Below, in pieces: positions 46,140 to 56,998 of a stretch of 64,000 nucleotides of DNA (position 1 is the stretch's first letter; the number at the start of each line of letters is the position of its first letter). Where the stretch lies: contig NZ_MDET01000006.1 of assembly GCF_002075885.1 (NCBI RefSeq), forward strand, positions 62,001 to 126,000. The letters are read 5' to 3'. Made by a program: the position numbers and the translations under genes. The notes below the pieces were generated by a model, which was given only the letters and a program-made list of their open reading frames with translations, did not search any database and was not told where the DNA came from. This DNA comes from Manganibacter manganicus (GTDB lineage: Bacteria; Pseudomonadota; Alphaproteobacteria; Rhizobiales; Rhizobiaceae).

Positions 46140-47378
46140 TCACCCGAAAAATTTCCGCGCTTTTTCCAGCGCATCGGCCAAGGCGTCAACTTCGGCCCTG
46201 GTATTATACATGCCGAACGACGCCCTGCATGTGGAGGTCACGCCGAAGCGTTTCAACAGCGGTTGGGCGCAATGGGTGCCCGCGCGGACGGCAACACCTT
46301 GCCTATCAATGACCATCGACACGTCATGCGCGTGGATGCCCTGCAATTCGAACGAGACGATGGCGCCCTTGCCCGGCGCATCGCCGAAGATGCGCAGCGA
46401 ATTGATGGCGCGCAGACGCTCATGCGCGTAAGCCTTCAGATCGGCCTCATGGGCTGCGATACGGTCGCGCCCGACCGACTGCATGTAATCCAGCGCAACA
46501 CCGAGCCCGATCGCCTGCACGATGGGCGGCGTGCCGGCCTCGAAGCGGTGCGGCGGGTCGTTATAGGTGACGATATCCTCGTTCACCTCCTCGATCATCT
46601 CGCCGCCGCCCATGAAGGGGCGCATGGCTTCCAGCCGCTCCGCCTTGCCATAGAGGACGCCGATGCCGGACGGCCCATAAACCTTGTGCCCGGTGAAGAC
46701 GAACCAGTCGCAATCGAGGTTCTGAACGTCGATGGGCATATGGACCGCGCTTTGCGAGCCGTCCACCAGCACCGGAATGCCGCGCTCATGCGCGATGCGG
46801 CAAATCTCCTTGATCGGCGTAACCGTACCCAACGCATTCGACATATGGGTGATGGCGACGAGTTTGGTCTTTTTCGTCAGGCTTTTTTCAAAATGCTCGA
46901 TATGAAAACCGCCGAGATCGTCGACCGGCACCCAGACCAGCTTCGCGCCCTGCCGCTCGCGGATGAAATGCCACGGCACGATGTTGGAATGGTGTTCCAT
47001 GATCGAAAGCGCGATCTCGTCGCCCTCGCGCAGATGCGTCATGCCCCAGCCATAGGCAACCGTATTGATGGCGGCAGTCGAATTCGAGGTGAAGATGATG
47101 TTGTCGGTGGACGGCGCGTTCAGGAAGCGGCGCACGCTTTCGCGCGCCTTTTCATAGGCGTCCGTCGCCGCGTTCGACAGGAAATGCAGGCCCCGATGAA
47201 CGTTGGCATATTCCTTGGCGTAGGCGTGCTGGATGGCGTCCAGCACCACCTGCGGCTTTTGGGCCGAAGCGCCATTATCGAGGTAAACCAGCGGCTTGCC
47301 GTAAATCTCTTGAGCAAGGATCGGGAAGTCGCGCCGGATCGCATCGACGTCGTAGCGGATGCTTGCGGTCTGATCCAT
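46140..47378 (-). CDS. sufS: SufS-type cysteine desulfurase
   Basis: A PLP enzyme (group II) that supplies sulfur to SufB. It is 412 residues with HHSNIVPWHFIRE, the PLP lysine in VFTGHKVYGPSGIG, and the active-site Cys in RAGTHCAQPLLKRFG, a Thr/His-rich loop characteristic of SufS rather than IscS. The ATG at 47378 is listed; a TTG 6 bases earlier is also open. Its stop overlaps the GTG candidate of sufT. It is the second cysteine desulfurase in this operon. No sufE is next to it. Confidence 0.95.
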   Translation of the reverse strand: MDQTASIRYDVDAIRRDFPILAQEIYGKPLVYLDNGASAQKPQVVLDAIQHAYAKEYANVHRGLHFLSNAATDAYEKARESVRRFLNAPSTDNIIFTSNSTAAINTVAYGWGMTHLREGDEIALSIMEHHSNIVPWHFIRERQGAKLVWVPVDDLGGFHIEHFEKSLTKKTKLVAITHMSNALGTVTPIKEICRIAHERGIPVLVDGSQSAVHMPIDVQNLDCDWFVFTGHKVYGPSGIGVLYGKAERLEAMRPFMGGGEMIEEVNEDIVTYNDPPHRFEAGTPPIVQAIGLGVALDYMQSVGRDRIAAHEADLKAYAHERLRAINSLRIFGDAPGKGAIVSFELQGIHAHDVSMVIDRQGVAVRAGTHCAQPLLKRFGVTSTCRASFGMYNTRAEVDALADALEKARKFFG

Positions 47379-47391
47379 CTTCAACGCTTAT

Positions 47392-48657
47392 TCATCCATG
47401 GGTGGCGAACCAGCGGTCAAGCTTGGCTTCCAGCGCCTCGACCAACTGCTCGTCTTCCAGTTCCTCGATGACCTCGGCCAGAAACGCCTTGACCAGCAAC
47501 CCGCGCGCCGATTTCTCCGAAACACCGCGCGCCATCAGATAGAACAGATGACCGTGGTCGATCTCGGTGACGGTGGCGCCGTGCCCGCACTGGACGTCAT
47601 CGGCGAAGATTTCCAGTTCCGGCTTGGTCGAGAACTCGCCGTCGTCCGAAAGCAGCAGCGTGTTGCACGCCATCTTGGCGTCGGTCTTCTGGGCGTATTG
47701 ATGCACGTTGATGCGGCCCTGGAAGACGCCCTTCGCCTTGCCGGTCACGACATTGCGCACGATCTCGCGCGAACCGGTATGCGGCACCTCATGGTCAAGC
47801 ACCATGGTTACATCGGTGTGCGTGTCGCCGGAGAGCAGGTTGACGCCGCGCAACTGGAAGTCCGAACCCTCGCCCTTGGCGGCGACGCGGATTTCCTGGC
47901 GCACCAGCCTGCCGCCGGCATTCATGAAGAACAGCGTCAGCTTGGCGTCCTTGCCTATCCAGGCATTGAACTGGCCGAGATGCGTCGCGCTTTCGGGCTG
48001 CTCCTGCACGATCACCCAGGTGACGTGGGATCCGTCGCCGACGACGACATTGTCGACGCACGAAACCAGCGCGTCCCCGCTGCCCGTCTGGCGCTCGACG
48101 ATTGTGGCGGTGACGCCCGCGCCCACCTTTGCCGCAAGCCGCGCATGGACCTGCCCGCCGGCCTGCACGTTCTGCAGTTCGATCGGCTTGTCCAGCACCG
48201 TGCCGTCGGCAATGTTCAAAAGCCAGCCATCGGCGACAAAGGCGCTGTTCAGCGCGCCGATGGCATCGTCAGCACCTTGGGGGCCGAGTGCGGGCGCATA
48301 AGTGCCGTCACCCAGTTTCTCCGATATCCGCTCGACATCGACGCCCTCGATGGCGACCGGCCTGGCGGCGACGCCGTTCAGCAGCGCAAGTACCGGCGAT
48401 CCCTCGATCAAGGGCGCGGCCGGCTTGCCAGCCAGGGTCGCATCAAACTCCGGAACGGCCGTCAGCAACCGGCGCAGATCCGTATAGTGCCATGTCTCGA
48501 TGCGCCGCGTCGGCAGACCCCGCTTCAACGCCTCGACCGACTGGTCGCGCTTGAGCGCAACTTCGCCGTCGCCGGGCAAATGCGACAGGCGCTCGCCGAA
48601 CGCGTCGATCAGCGCGGTCTCGGCGGGCGTGCTTTGAGGTTGGGCATGCATGTTCAT
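47392..48657 (-). CDS. sufD: Fe-S cluster assembly protein SufD
   Basis: The SufB paralogue that completes the SufBC2D scaffold; 421 residues with a C-terminal beta-helix and the block DDVQCGHGATVTEIDHGHLFY, where the His near the end (ATVTEID) is thought to be functional. GAGGAGGACACC precedes the ATG at 48657. The gene is 13 bases before sufS and 10 bases after sufC. Confidence 0.95.
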   Translation of the reverse strand: MNMHAQPQSTPAETALIDAFGERLSHLPGDGEVALKRDQSVEALKRGLPTRRIETWHYTDLRRLLTAVPEFDATLAGKPAAPLIEGSPVLALLNGVAARPVAIEGVDVERISEKLGDGTYAPALGPQGADDAIGALNSAFVADGWLLNIADGTVLDKPIELQNVQAGGQVHARLAAKVGAGVTATIVERQTGSGDALVSCVDNVVVGDGSHVTWVIVQEQPESATHLGQFNAWIGKDAKLTLFFMNAGGRLVRQEIRVAAKGEGSDFQLRGVNLLSGDTHTDVTMVLDHEVPHTGSREIVRNVVTGKAKGVFQGRINVHQYAQKTDAKMACNTLLLSDDGEFSTKPELEIFADDVQCGHGATVTEIDHGHLFYLMARGVSEKSARGLLVKAFLAEVIEELEDEQLVEALEAKLDRWFATHG

Positions 48658-48667
48658 GGTGTCCTCC

Positions 48668-49423
48668 TCAGGCCGCCTCGCCGATCACGCCGGCATAGCC
48701 GTTGGCTTCAAGCTCGAGCGCCAGCGACTTGTCGCCAGACTTGATAACCTGGCCCTTGTAAAGCACATGCACGGCGTCCGGCACGATGTATTCGAGCAGC
48801 CGCTGGTAGTGGGTGATGACGACGATGGCGCGGTCCGGCGCGCGCAGCGAGTTGACGCCGTCGGCGACAACCTTCAGCGCGTCGATGTCGAGGCCCGAAT
48901 CGGTCTCGTCCATGACACACAGCTTCGGCTCCAGAAGCTTCATCTGCAGGATTTCGGCGCGCTTCTTCTCGCCGCCCGAAAAGCCGACATTGAGCGGGCG
49001 CTTGAGCATGCCCATGTCCATCTGCAGGGTTGCGGAGGCCGCCTTCACCCGCTTGAGCAGTTCCGGCACTTTCAGCGGCTCCTCGCCGCGCGCCTTGCGC
49101 TGCTCGTTCATCGCCACCTTGAGGAATTCCATCGTGGCCACGCCCGGTATCTCCATCGGATACTGGAAGGCGAGGAAGATGCCGGCGGCGGCGCGCTCGG
49201 CCGGATCCATTTCTAGAATGGATTCGCCATTGTAGAGGATATCGCCTTCCGTGACATCGTAATCCTCCTTGCCGGCCAGGATGTAGGACAGCGTCGACTT
49301 GCCCGAGCCGTTCGGCCCCATGATGGCGGCGACTTCGCCGGCGTTCACGGTAAGGTTCAGGCCACGGATGATCTCTGTGCCGTCCTCGACGATGCGGGCA
49401 TGCAGGTTCTTGATCTCAAGCAT
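48668..49423 (-). CDS. sufC: Fe-S assembly ATPase SufC
   Basis: ABC-type ATPase of the SufBCD complex, 251 residues. Walker A IMGPNGSGKSTLSYIL (about 34-49), signature VGFSGGEKKRAEIL and Walker B LCVMDETDSGLDID are all intact. AGGAAGAACAA precedes the ATG at 49423. Located between sufB (28 bases) and sufD (10 bases). Confidence 0.97.
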   Translation of the reverse strand: MLEIKNLHARIVEDGTEIIRGLNLTVNAGEVAAIMGPNGSGKSTLSYILAGKEDYDVTEGDILYNGESILEMDPAERAAAGIFLAFQYPMEIPGVATMEFLKVAMNEQRKARGEEPLKVPELLKRVKAASATLQMDMGMLKRPLNVGFSGGEKKRAEILQMKLLEPKLCVMDETDSGLDIDALKVVADGVNSLRAPDRAIVVITHYQRLLEYIVPDAVHVLYKGQVIKSGDKSLALELEANGYAGVIGEAA

Positions 49424-49451
49424 TTGTTCTTCCTGAATTTCTTGTCGCCGG

Positions 49452-50978
<1,527 letters not shown>

Positions 50979-51159
50979 CAGCGTTCTCCATCCACGCCGG
51001 GGTCAAGGCCCGGCAGTTTTCAAACTATGGCGCCACTCGCGACCCTCGGCCGACACTCTGGCGTAAGTTCCATATAGTGCACCGCAACCGGAAAATCACC
51101 CGGTCAAAACGCAATGCACGGCTCTGCCAGGCGCAAGGCTCCCGGCCATCCACCGCCTG

Positions 51160-52320
51160 TCAGGCGGCTTCCTTCCCATTCGCGCGGCGCGCAAGGATCG
51201 TTGCCAGCGCCGAACGGAACAGTACGATGTCCTCGTCGCTCGTCAGATGTCCGATAGAGACCCTGATCGCGCCGAGATTGTCTTTTCCCATGGCCTTCAG
51301 CACATGGCTCGGCCCGACCCTGCCGGATGAGCAGGCCGAACCGGCCGAAAGGGCCACCCCGGCGAGATCGAACGCGATCTGCGCCGTCTCGGCCTTCATG
51401 CCGGGAATAGCGAAGAATGTCGTATTGGCAAGGCGCGGCGCGCAGACTCCGAAGATTTCGGCGTCCGGTACCATATCCGTCACGATTTTCTCGATCTCGT
51501 CGCGCTTTACCCGCACGGAAGCGATGTCGGTCAACCTGTCCCGCGCTTCGCGCGCGGCGGCGCCGAAGCCGGCAATGGCGGGCAGGTTCTCCGTGCCGCC
51601 ACGATGGCCTTTCTCCTGTCCACCGCCATTGACCAACGGCGCCGGCATCATAAGGTCGGCGGCGGCGACGAGGGCGCCAGCGCCCTTGGGACCGCCGATC
51701 TTGTGCGAGGACAGAATCAAATAATCCGCGCAAGGCTTTGACATATCGAGAATAATACGTCCCGCCGCCTGCACGGCATCGAGCACAAACACACCGCCGG
51801 CCGCCTTGACGACAGCCGCAATGTCTTCGACGGGCTGCACCACACCGGTCTCGTTATTGGCGGCATGGATCGCCACCAGCGGCAGGCCTTGCCCCTTGTC
51901 ATGCGCGGCGAGAGCGGCTCTCAGTTCTTCAAGCCGTACCAGTCCGTTGCCATCGACACCGATGCGCGTGACCCGGTCGGCGGCAAAATGCCCGCCATTC
52001 AGCAAGCAGGGATGATCGGCCGCACAAACATAGAGCCGGCTCATGCGCACTGCGCCACGCCCCATTCGCCACTCTGGCGAAAGCAGTGTGGAAGCTGCCT
52101 CCGTCGCGCCGGAAGTAAAGACGACATGCTCCGACCTGGCATTGACCAGCGTCGCCACATCGCGGCGGGCGCGTTCGACGACCTGCCGCGCCGACCGGCC
52201 TTCGGCATGGACGGAGGACGGATTGGCGGTAATATCGAGCGCAGCCACCACGACCAGACGCGCCGCCTCATAAAGCGGTGCGCTGGCATTATGGTCAAGA
52301 TAGGCGCGCTGCGCTGCCAT
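51160..52320 (-). CDS. NifS/IscS-type cysteine desulfurase, first gene of the suf operon
   Basis: A group I cysteine desulfurase, 386 residues: LDHNASAPLYEAAR at the start, the PLP Lys in LSSHKIGGPKGAGAL, and the mobile loop Cys in SAGSACSSGRVGPSHVL. It is a second desulfurase beside SufS; this arrangement is usual in rhizobia, where it may feed the Suf scaffold or other thiolation routes (tRNA via ttcA is possible but not shown). The 181-base gap to sufB may hold a promoter or processing site. An Irr-like box and a 16-bp palindrome lie upstream. Confidence 0.93.
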   Translation of the reverse strand: MAAQRAYLDHNASAPLYEAARLVVVAALDITANPSSVHAEGRSARQVVERARRDVATLVNARSEHVVFTSGATEAASTLLSPEWRMGRGAVRMSRLYVCAADHPCLLNGGHFAADRVTRIGVDGNGLVRLEELRAALAAHDKGQGLPLVAIHAANNETGVVQPVEDIAAVVKAAGGVFVLDAVQAAGRIILDMSKPCADYLILSSHKIGGPKGAGALVAAADLMMPAPLVNGGGQEKGHRGGTENLPAIAGFGAAAREARDRLTDIASVRVKRDEIEKIVTDMVPDAEIFGVCAPRLANTTFFAIPGMKAETAQIAFDLAGVALSAGSACSSGRVGPSHVLKAMGKDNLGAIRVSIGHLTSDEDIVLFRSALATILARRANGKEAA

Positions 52321-52374
52321 TTTCGCCGATTGTTTCCCTGTTAACAGCCCCTGCGCCTGGAGAACGCGTTATTT

Positions 52375-52390
52375 CCTTGAAATTTCAAGG
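52375..52390. promoter_or_regulatory. 16-bp perfect palindrome upstream of the desulfurase gene
   Basis: CCTTGAAATTTCAAGG is self-complementary over 16 bases and lies 55 bases before the desulfurase start. It could be an operator (for example for the iron regulator RirA, which reads a different published motif) or part of a promoter. The regulator is not identified. Confidence 0.4.
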
Positions 52391-52454
52391 CGAGCCGTCC
52401 TATTTACGCGCAAGCGACACGACTGGCCAAGCATGATAAATGCCGAGCCGCCAG

Positions 52455-52471
52455 TTTTGAACAATTCTAAA
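52455..52471. promoter_or_regulatory. Irr/ICE-like box of the suf promoter region
   Basis: TTTTGAA-CAA-TTCTAAA matches the rhizobial ICE (iron-control element) pattern TTTAGAA-N3-TTCTAAA with one difference in 14 arm bases. It lies 135 bases before the first suf-operon gene and 107 bases before the divergent hydrolase. Irr, the haem-sensing Fur relative, is known to act on such boxes near iron genes, including suf, in Rhizobiales. Confidence 0.7.
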
Positions 52472-52577
52472 CTAGCTTTTAAGAAGACGCCTGTCCTGCG
52501 TCAAGGCCAGAGGCAACCGTTGTGGACCTGAGGGAAGGTTCCGGGCATCGCCGTCAGTGTGCAGTTGGAGTGAATAT

Positions 52578-53252
52578 ATGCCAGAGGTCATTTTCACCGG
52601 TCCGGCCGGTCGCCTTGAGGGTCGCTATCAGCCTTCCAAGGAAAAGAGCGCGCCGATCGCGATCATCCTTCATCCGCATCCGCAATTCGGCGGAACGATG
52701 AACAACAAGATCGTTTACGACCTCTTCTATATGTTCCAGAAGCGCGATTTCACCACGCTGCGCTTCAATTTCCGCGGGATCGGCCGCAGCCAGGGCGAGT
52801 TCGACCATGGCACCGGCGAACTTTCGGATGCCGCGTCAGCCCTTGACTGGGTGCAGTCGTTGCATCCCGATTCCAAGAGCTGCTGGGTCGCCGGTTATTC
52901 CTTCGGCTCATGGATCGGCATGCAACTCCTGATGCGCCGCCCGGAGATCGAGGGATTCATCTCCATCGCGCCGCAGCCCAATATCTATGATTTCTCGTTC
53001 CTGGCGCCCTGCCCTTCATCGGGCCTCATCATCCATGGCGACGCCGACAAGGTCGCGCCTCCCAAGGACGTGCAGGGCCTCGTGGACAAGTTGCACACGC
53101 AAAAGGGCATCACCATCACGCAAAAGACGCTGCCCGGCGCCAATCATTTCTTTTCCAACGACGCCGAACTTCTGCTCGACGAATGTGCCGATTATCTCGA
53201 CCGCCGCCTGGCCGGCGAACTGGCCGACCCGCGCCCGAAACGGCTGCGATAG
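52578..53252 (+). CDS. Alpha/beta hydrolase family protein
   Basis: A 224-residue cytoplasmic alpha/beta hydrolase. AIILHPHPQFGGTMNNKIVYD is the oxyanion start, nucleophile elbow VAGYSFGSWIGMQLL (Ser), and late blocks IIHGDADKVAPP (Asp) and PGANHFFSND (His). This layout matches a family of small bacterial hydrolases of unknown substrate that are frequent in alphaproteobacteria. TTGGAGTGAATAT precedes the ATG at 52578. Divergent from the suf operon, so it shares the region with the ICE-like box. Confidence 0.88.
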   Translation: MPEVIFTGPAGRLEGRYQPSKEKSAPIAIILHPHPQFGGTMNNKIVYDLFYMFQKRDFTTLRFNFRGIGRSQGEFDHGTGELSDAASALDWVQSLHPDSKSCWVAGYSFGSWIGMQLLMRRPEIEGFISIAPQPNIYDFSFLAPCPSSGLIIHGDADKVAPPKDVQGLVDKLHTQKGITITQKTLPGANHFFSNDAELLLDECADYLDRRLAGELADPRPKRLR

Positions 53253-53326
53253 AGCATTTTCAGCAAAAGTGTGTGCGGTTTTCCGACAAGATCATGCTCA
53301 GCCAGGAAGACGAAAGCCAAGCCGCT

Positions 53327-54199
53327 TTATCCGCGCTCCGGTAACACTGCATCGGTCGCGGCGGCGTCTTGACGCGGCCCATCCTGGCTGTGCTCCCGCG
53401 CTCTCATCGAGCGGCGCAAGACGGGCAGCGAAGCTGACGTCTGCCGAAACAGGAAGCCGAGCCGGGCGAACACCTGTGCCGTCATGATGGACAGGCCGAG
53501 GCCGAGGCCGAAGCCGGTCACCGCATCGCTTGGATAATGCGCGCCGAGAAGAACGCGCGTCGAGGCAATCCAGACCGCCGCAAGCATGACGCCGTATTTC
53601 CAGCGCGGACATAAAAGCATGATCACGCCGGCGACGGCGCCGACCGTCGTCGAATGGCCGGACGGGAAGCTCGCATAAAGCGGACTCAGCTTGAAAGGGT
53701 GAAACGACAGGATTCCGACATCCTGATAGTCGAATGGCCGCTCGCGCCCAACCAGTAGCTTGATCCCGAGAGTGGCCAAACCCGGCAGCCCGACGGCGAT
53801 CAGGACAAAGAAGGACAGGCAGGTGCGATTATAGGCCGCGACGAGCCGCTCACGCGAGAGGCTGTTCCAATCGATCTGGTTGGCCACCATCAGCCACGCG
53901 AGCGGGGGCAGCAGATACCATTTGCCAAGCCCGAGCGGCGTGGTCTCCTCGGCAAACACCTTGAGAGGCGAAGGCCAGTGCTGCCAGTATCGGCCGGCCG
54001 CATCATCGAGCAACACGACACAAATGCCTGCCAGCAGCAGCACGGCAAGCGCCCATGACAGCCATGGCGTAGGCGGATAGAGCGGCGGGCGGCGCTCGAA
54101 ACGGCGATGAACAATCGAGATCGGTCGACGCAAGTTCTCGACGCACCGCGCCCGAACCTCATCGAACCCTGCCCCAGCCGGCTCTTGCGAAGCGTCCAT
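53327..54199 (-). CDS. PAP2-family lipid phosphatase
   Basis: A 290-residue integral membrane phosphatase. The three PAP2 motifs are present: KLLVGRERPFDY, SFPSGHSTTVG and STRVLLGAHYPSDAV, with about five membrane spans. Such proteins dephosphorylate lipid phosphates, for example undecaprenyl pyrophosphate or lipid A 1-phosphate. GGGAGCAA precedes the ATG at 54199. Last gene of a module with a lipid glycosyltransferase, LAB_N protein and ArnT-like transferase, which suggests a role in lipid-sugar transfer. Confidence 0.9.
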   Translation of the reverse strand: MDASQEPAGAGFDEVRARCVENLRRPISIVHRRFERRPPLYPPTPWLSWALAVLLLAGICVVLLDDAAGRYWQHWPSPLKVFAEETTPLGLGKWYLLPPLAWLMVANQIDWNSLSRERLVAAYNRTCLSFFVLIAVGLPGLATLGIKLLVGRERPFDYQDVGILSFHPFKLSPLYASFPSGHSTTVGAVAGVIMLLCPRWKYGVMLAAVWIASTRVLLGAHYPSDAVTGFGLGLGLSIMTAQVFARLGFLFRQTSASLPVLRRSMRAREHSQDGPRQDAAATDAVLPERG

Positions 54200-54239
54200 T
54201 TGCTCCCTGCCGAAACCCGTTCCCAAGCCTGGCCCCAAC

Positions 54240-55886
54240 CTATTGCCGCGCGATACGGTAAAGCTCCAGAGAAAGCGCGTCACCAGACGAATAGTTGATG
54301 CCATCGATCCGTGTCAGCCGATCCGCTTTTTTTCCATGGCCAGCCAGGATCGAAGCCAGTTTTTCGTCGTCCTTAAGCGGGATCAATGCCATGGCGCAGA
54401 CGGGATCAGACAGAAGATGCCGCGCCGCGCCCGCCACATCGGTAAATTCCGTGTCGGTCCCGGCCAGAAACACCAGGCTCGGCTCCTCATAGCCCACGGA
54501 TGCCAGCACGGTGTTCGGACATGCACCATTGACGCGCATGGCGTTTACGATACGCGGACTGAGCCAGATCGGCGAGAGCGACGGTGCGATGACGGCAAAC
54601 AACAATGCATAAGCAATGCCGACGGAAACCGCGATTGCAGCAATTCGGCGCATCGACATTTGCGGACGGCGTGAAGAGCCGAGATAACCGGCAAAAAGCG
54701 CCGCCAATGCGGCCGGAACGCTCCACCAGGAGAACGTTCCCATGAGATAAAGCGGCGCCGCCACCGCCAAAACGGCAATTGCCAAGCCAACAATGCCAAA
54801 GCCGAATGCTGTCGCCCACCAAAGCCAGTTTTGCCAATTTTTCAAAGGCCTTGCGGCCTCCGAGGCAGGCAAGGTGGCCAACCAGCCAAGCAACAATGCG
54901 GCGGCTGGATAAACAGGCAAAACATAATGCGGCAGCTTCGTCGGAATCAGCTCGAATAACAACCAGAACGGGATATACCAGGCAAGGCAGAAGCGCAGCC
55001 GGGCATCGTCACGCAAGCGATTGAGCGCCTGCAGGCCGGCATTGACCGCGACAAGGCCGAAAGGCCACATGAACAGCGAATAGGTCAGCACATAATAGCC
55101 GGGTGGCGCGCCATGCGACTCGGCTCCGCCCGCAACCTTGCCGAGCATGTCCTTGCCGACCGAATTTTCCAGAAACAGCCCGCCGCTCTTCCACGAGATC
55201 AGGATGACCCAGGGCAGCACGATGAGGACTGCGAGCGTCAGTCCCCATTTGGCCTTCAACCGACTGAGCCAGCGCCAATCGCGATCGTAAAGAGAGACGG
55301 CGACGATCGTAATGGCGGACAGCAAGGGCGCAATCGGCCCTTTGATCAGTATACCGACACCCTGCGCGGTCCAGAACAGCCAGGGCAGGCCGGGTGGCGT
55401 CCGTTCGCCTCGGCGCGACGCAATGTAAATCTGCGCCAATGCTCCTTGCGCCAATACACAACAGGCAAGCAGCGCGGCATCCGTCTTGGCCGTGCGTCCC
55501 TCCATGGCGACGCCGAAGATCGCCGCCAGAACCAACCCGGCAATCGTCCCCGCATTCGGTCCGAACAGTCGAGTTCCAGTCCAGGCAATCCCAACAACAG
55601 CAATAGCGACGGCAAGAAGCGAAACCAGCCGATAAACCCAGATCGAGGCTGCGGCACCCTCGCCGCTGAGTGCAACCGCCGCGGATTGAAGCCAATAGAT
55701 ACCAACGGGCTTTTGATAACGCGGCGTATCCTGGAAGCGGATATCGATATAATTTCCGGTCTCGGCCATCTGCTTGGTAGCCTGGACGAAACGCGATTCG
55801 TCGCGGTCCAAAGGCGGCATATTGAACAGACCCGGCGCCGTGATGACCAGACTGAATAGAAACAGAAGCAGATAACGTATCTTCAT
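54240..55886 (-). CDS. ArnT-like GT-C (PMT_2) glycosyltransferase
   Basis: A 548-residue GT-C-fold transferase with about 11-12 membrane spans. The N-terminal loop LDRDESRFVQATKQMAETGNY and the catalytic Asp-Glu of PPLDRDE are typical of ArnT/PMT enzymes, which move a sugar from undecaprenyl phosphate to lipid A or another acceptor in the periplasm. The sugar is not identifiable. It lies directly after the LAB_N gene (49 bases) and before the PAP2 gene. Confidence 0.88.
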   Translation of the reverse strand: MKIRYLLLFLFSLVITAPGLFNMPPLDRDESRFVQATKQMAETGNYIDIRFQDTPRYQKPVGIYWLQSAAVALSGEGAAASIWVYRLVSLLAVAIAVVGIAWTGTRLFGPNAGTIAGLVLAAIFGVAMEGRTAKTDAALLACCVLAQGALAQIYIASRRGERTPPGLPWLFWTAQGVGILIKGPIAPLLSAITIVAVSLYDRDWRWLSRLKAKWGLTLAVLIVLPWVILISWKSGGLFLENSVGKDMLGKVAGGAESHGAPPGYYVLTYSLFMWPFGLVAVNAGLQALNRLRDDARLRFCLAWYIPFWLLFELIPTKLPHYVLPVYPAAALLLGWLATLPASEAARPLKNWQNWLWWATAFGFGIVGLAIAVLAVAAPLYLMGTFSWWSVPAALAALFAGYLGSSRRPQMSMRRIAAIAVSVGIAYALLFAVIAPSLSPIWLSPRIVNAMRVNGACPNTVLASVGYEEPSLVFLAGTDTEFTDVAGAARHLLSDPVCAMALIPLKDDEKLASILAGHGKKADRLTRIDGINYSSGDALSLELYRIARQ

Positions 55887-55935
55887 CTCAGCCTGGCCGT
55901 GAACGGGAACCCTCGCCTTCGTCCGGATAGGCGGA

Positions 55936-56271
55936 TCAATCGACCTTGGTCATTGCCGCGGCTTTGCGCTCGTTGGCGATCAGCCACAGATTGCGGAAAT
56001 AGATGAACAGACCCAGCGCCTGACCAGCGATAAAAACCGGATCGCGCCGCTGGATGGCGTAGATCAGGAGCAGGCCGCCGCCACCCAGCGAAAAAAACCA
56101 GAAAGCGACCGGCACCACGCTTCGCTTTGCGCGCTCGGAGGCCAGCCACTGTACTACGAACCTCATGCCGAAGAAAAATTGGGCGACGAAACCGAGCAGC
56201 ACCCAGCCGTTGAATTGCAGGATGAAGACCTGATGGAACCAGGTGAACAGATGATCAAATACGCTACCCAT
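55936..56271 (-). CDS. Lipid A biosynthesis N-terminal (LAB_N) domain protein
   Basis: A 111-residue membrane protein with three hydrophobic spans, matching the LAB_N domain: FNGWVLLGFVAQFFFGMRFV at the start, QWLASERAKRSVVPVAFWFF in the middle, and RRDPVFIAGQALGLFIYFRNLW at the end. The domain is found alone or joined to lipid-sugar enzymes and is thought to help in lipid A modification. The start overlaps the GT2 stop by 8 bases. Confidence 0.88.
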   Translation of the reverse strand: MGSVFDHLFTWFHQVFILQFNGWVLLGFVAQFFFGMRFVVQWLASERAKRSVVPVAFWFFSLGGGGLLLIYAIQRRDPVFIAGQALGLFIYFRNLWLIANERKAAAMTKVD

Positions 56272-56998
56272 GCCCGACTTCCTCTGCCCTTGGCATTCTG
56301 CGGCGCCTGCGCCTCAGCCACCAGACACCGCCAAGATCGAGAACGCCCTGCAGACCGCGGTCGAAGATGCCGTAGTTGGATTTTCCATGGCGACGAGAAC
56401 GATCCACCACATCGCAATGGACGACCCGGTATCCTTCCTGGATCACCAATGCCGGAACAAAGCGGTGCGTGCCATCGAAGAACGGCAGGCGGCGCAGTAT
56501 CTGCGTATGAACGGCCTTGAGGCCGCAGCCGGTGTCGCGCGTTTCGTCATGCAGGATCACGTTGCGCAGCCAGTTGGCGAAGCGCGATGCCAATTGCTTG
56601 GGTTTGCTGTCGCGTCGTTTCAGGCGTTGCCCCTGCGCCGCACCATAGTTCGGCCCCGCCTGTCGCAAGGCATCCACCAATGCCGGTATATATTGCGGGT
56701 CGTTTTGCCCGTCACCATCAATGGTGGCGACAATTTCTCCGCGTGCCGCCCATGCGCCGGTACGCACGGCGAGGCTTTGGCCACAGGACGAGGCGTGTCG
56801 CATATGCCGCACCGCAAACGGACGTTTGCCAGCTTCGGCGGCCAGCACGGCAGGAGTATCGTCGCTCGATCCGTCGTCAACGACGATGATCTCGAATTCG
56901 CGCCCCTGCATAGCCGCCGCGATCTCGTCGATAAGAAGTGGAAGATTGGCCGCCTCATTACGGCAGGGAATGACGATGGATATCAGTGCATCCGCCAT
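56264..56998 (-). CDS. GT2-family polyprenyl-phosphate glycosyltransferase
   Basis: A cytoplasmic GT-A transferase of 244 residues (DPM1/ArnC type). ISIVIPCRNEAANLPLLIDE at the N-terminus, EIIVVDDGSSDDTPAVL with the DDGSSD motif, and ATIDGDGQNDPQYIPAL supply the catalytic Asp residues. It should transfer a sugar from a nucleotide to undecaprenyl phosphate; there is no C-terminal membrane span, unlike ArnC. It is the first gene of the module and is followed by the LAB_N gene with an 8-base overlap. The ATG at 56998 is selected inside a longer open frame. Confidence 0.9.
   Translation of the reverse strand: MADALISIVIPCRNEAANLPLLIDEIAAAMQGREFEIIVVDDGSSDDTPAVLAAEAGKRPFAVRHMRHASSCGQSLAVRTGAWAARGEIVATIDGDGQNDPQYIPALVDALRQAGPNYGAAQGQRLKRRDSKPKQLASRFANWLRNVILHDETRDTGCGLKAVHTQILRRLPFFDGTHRFVPALVIQEGYRVVHCDVVDRSRRHGKSNYGIFDRGLQGVLDLGGVWWLRRRRRRMPRAEEVGHG

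Noticed and set aside
46263-47471. A long plus-strand open frame opposite sufS.
   Set aside because: It mirrors codon bias of sufS; the sense strand encodes an intact conserved enzyme. Similar antisense frames opposite alaS (39504-40655), purB (18295-19239) and the molybdopterin gene (10459-11757) were dropped for the same reason.
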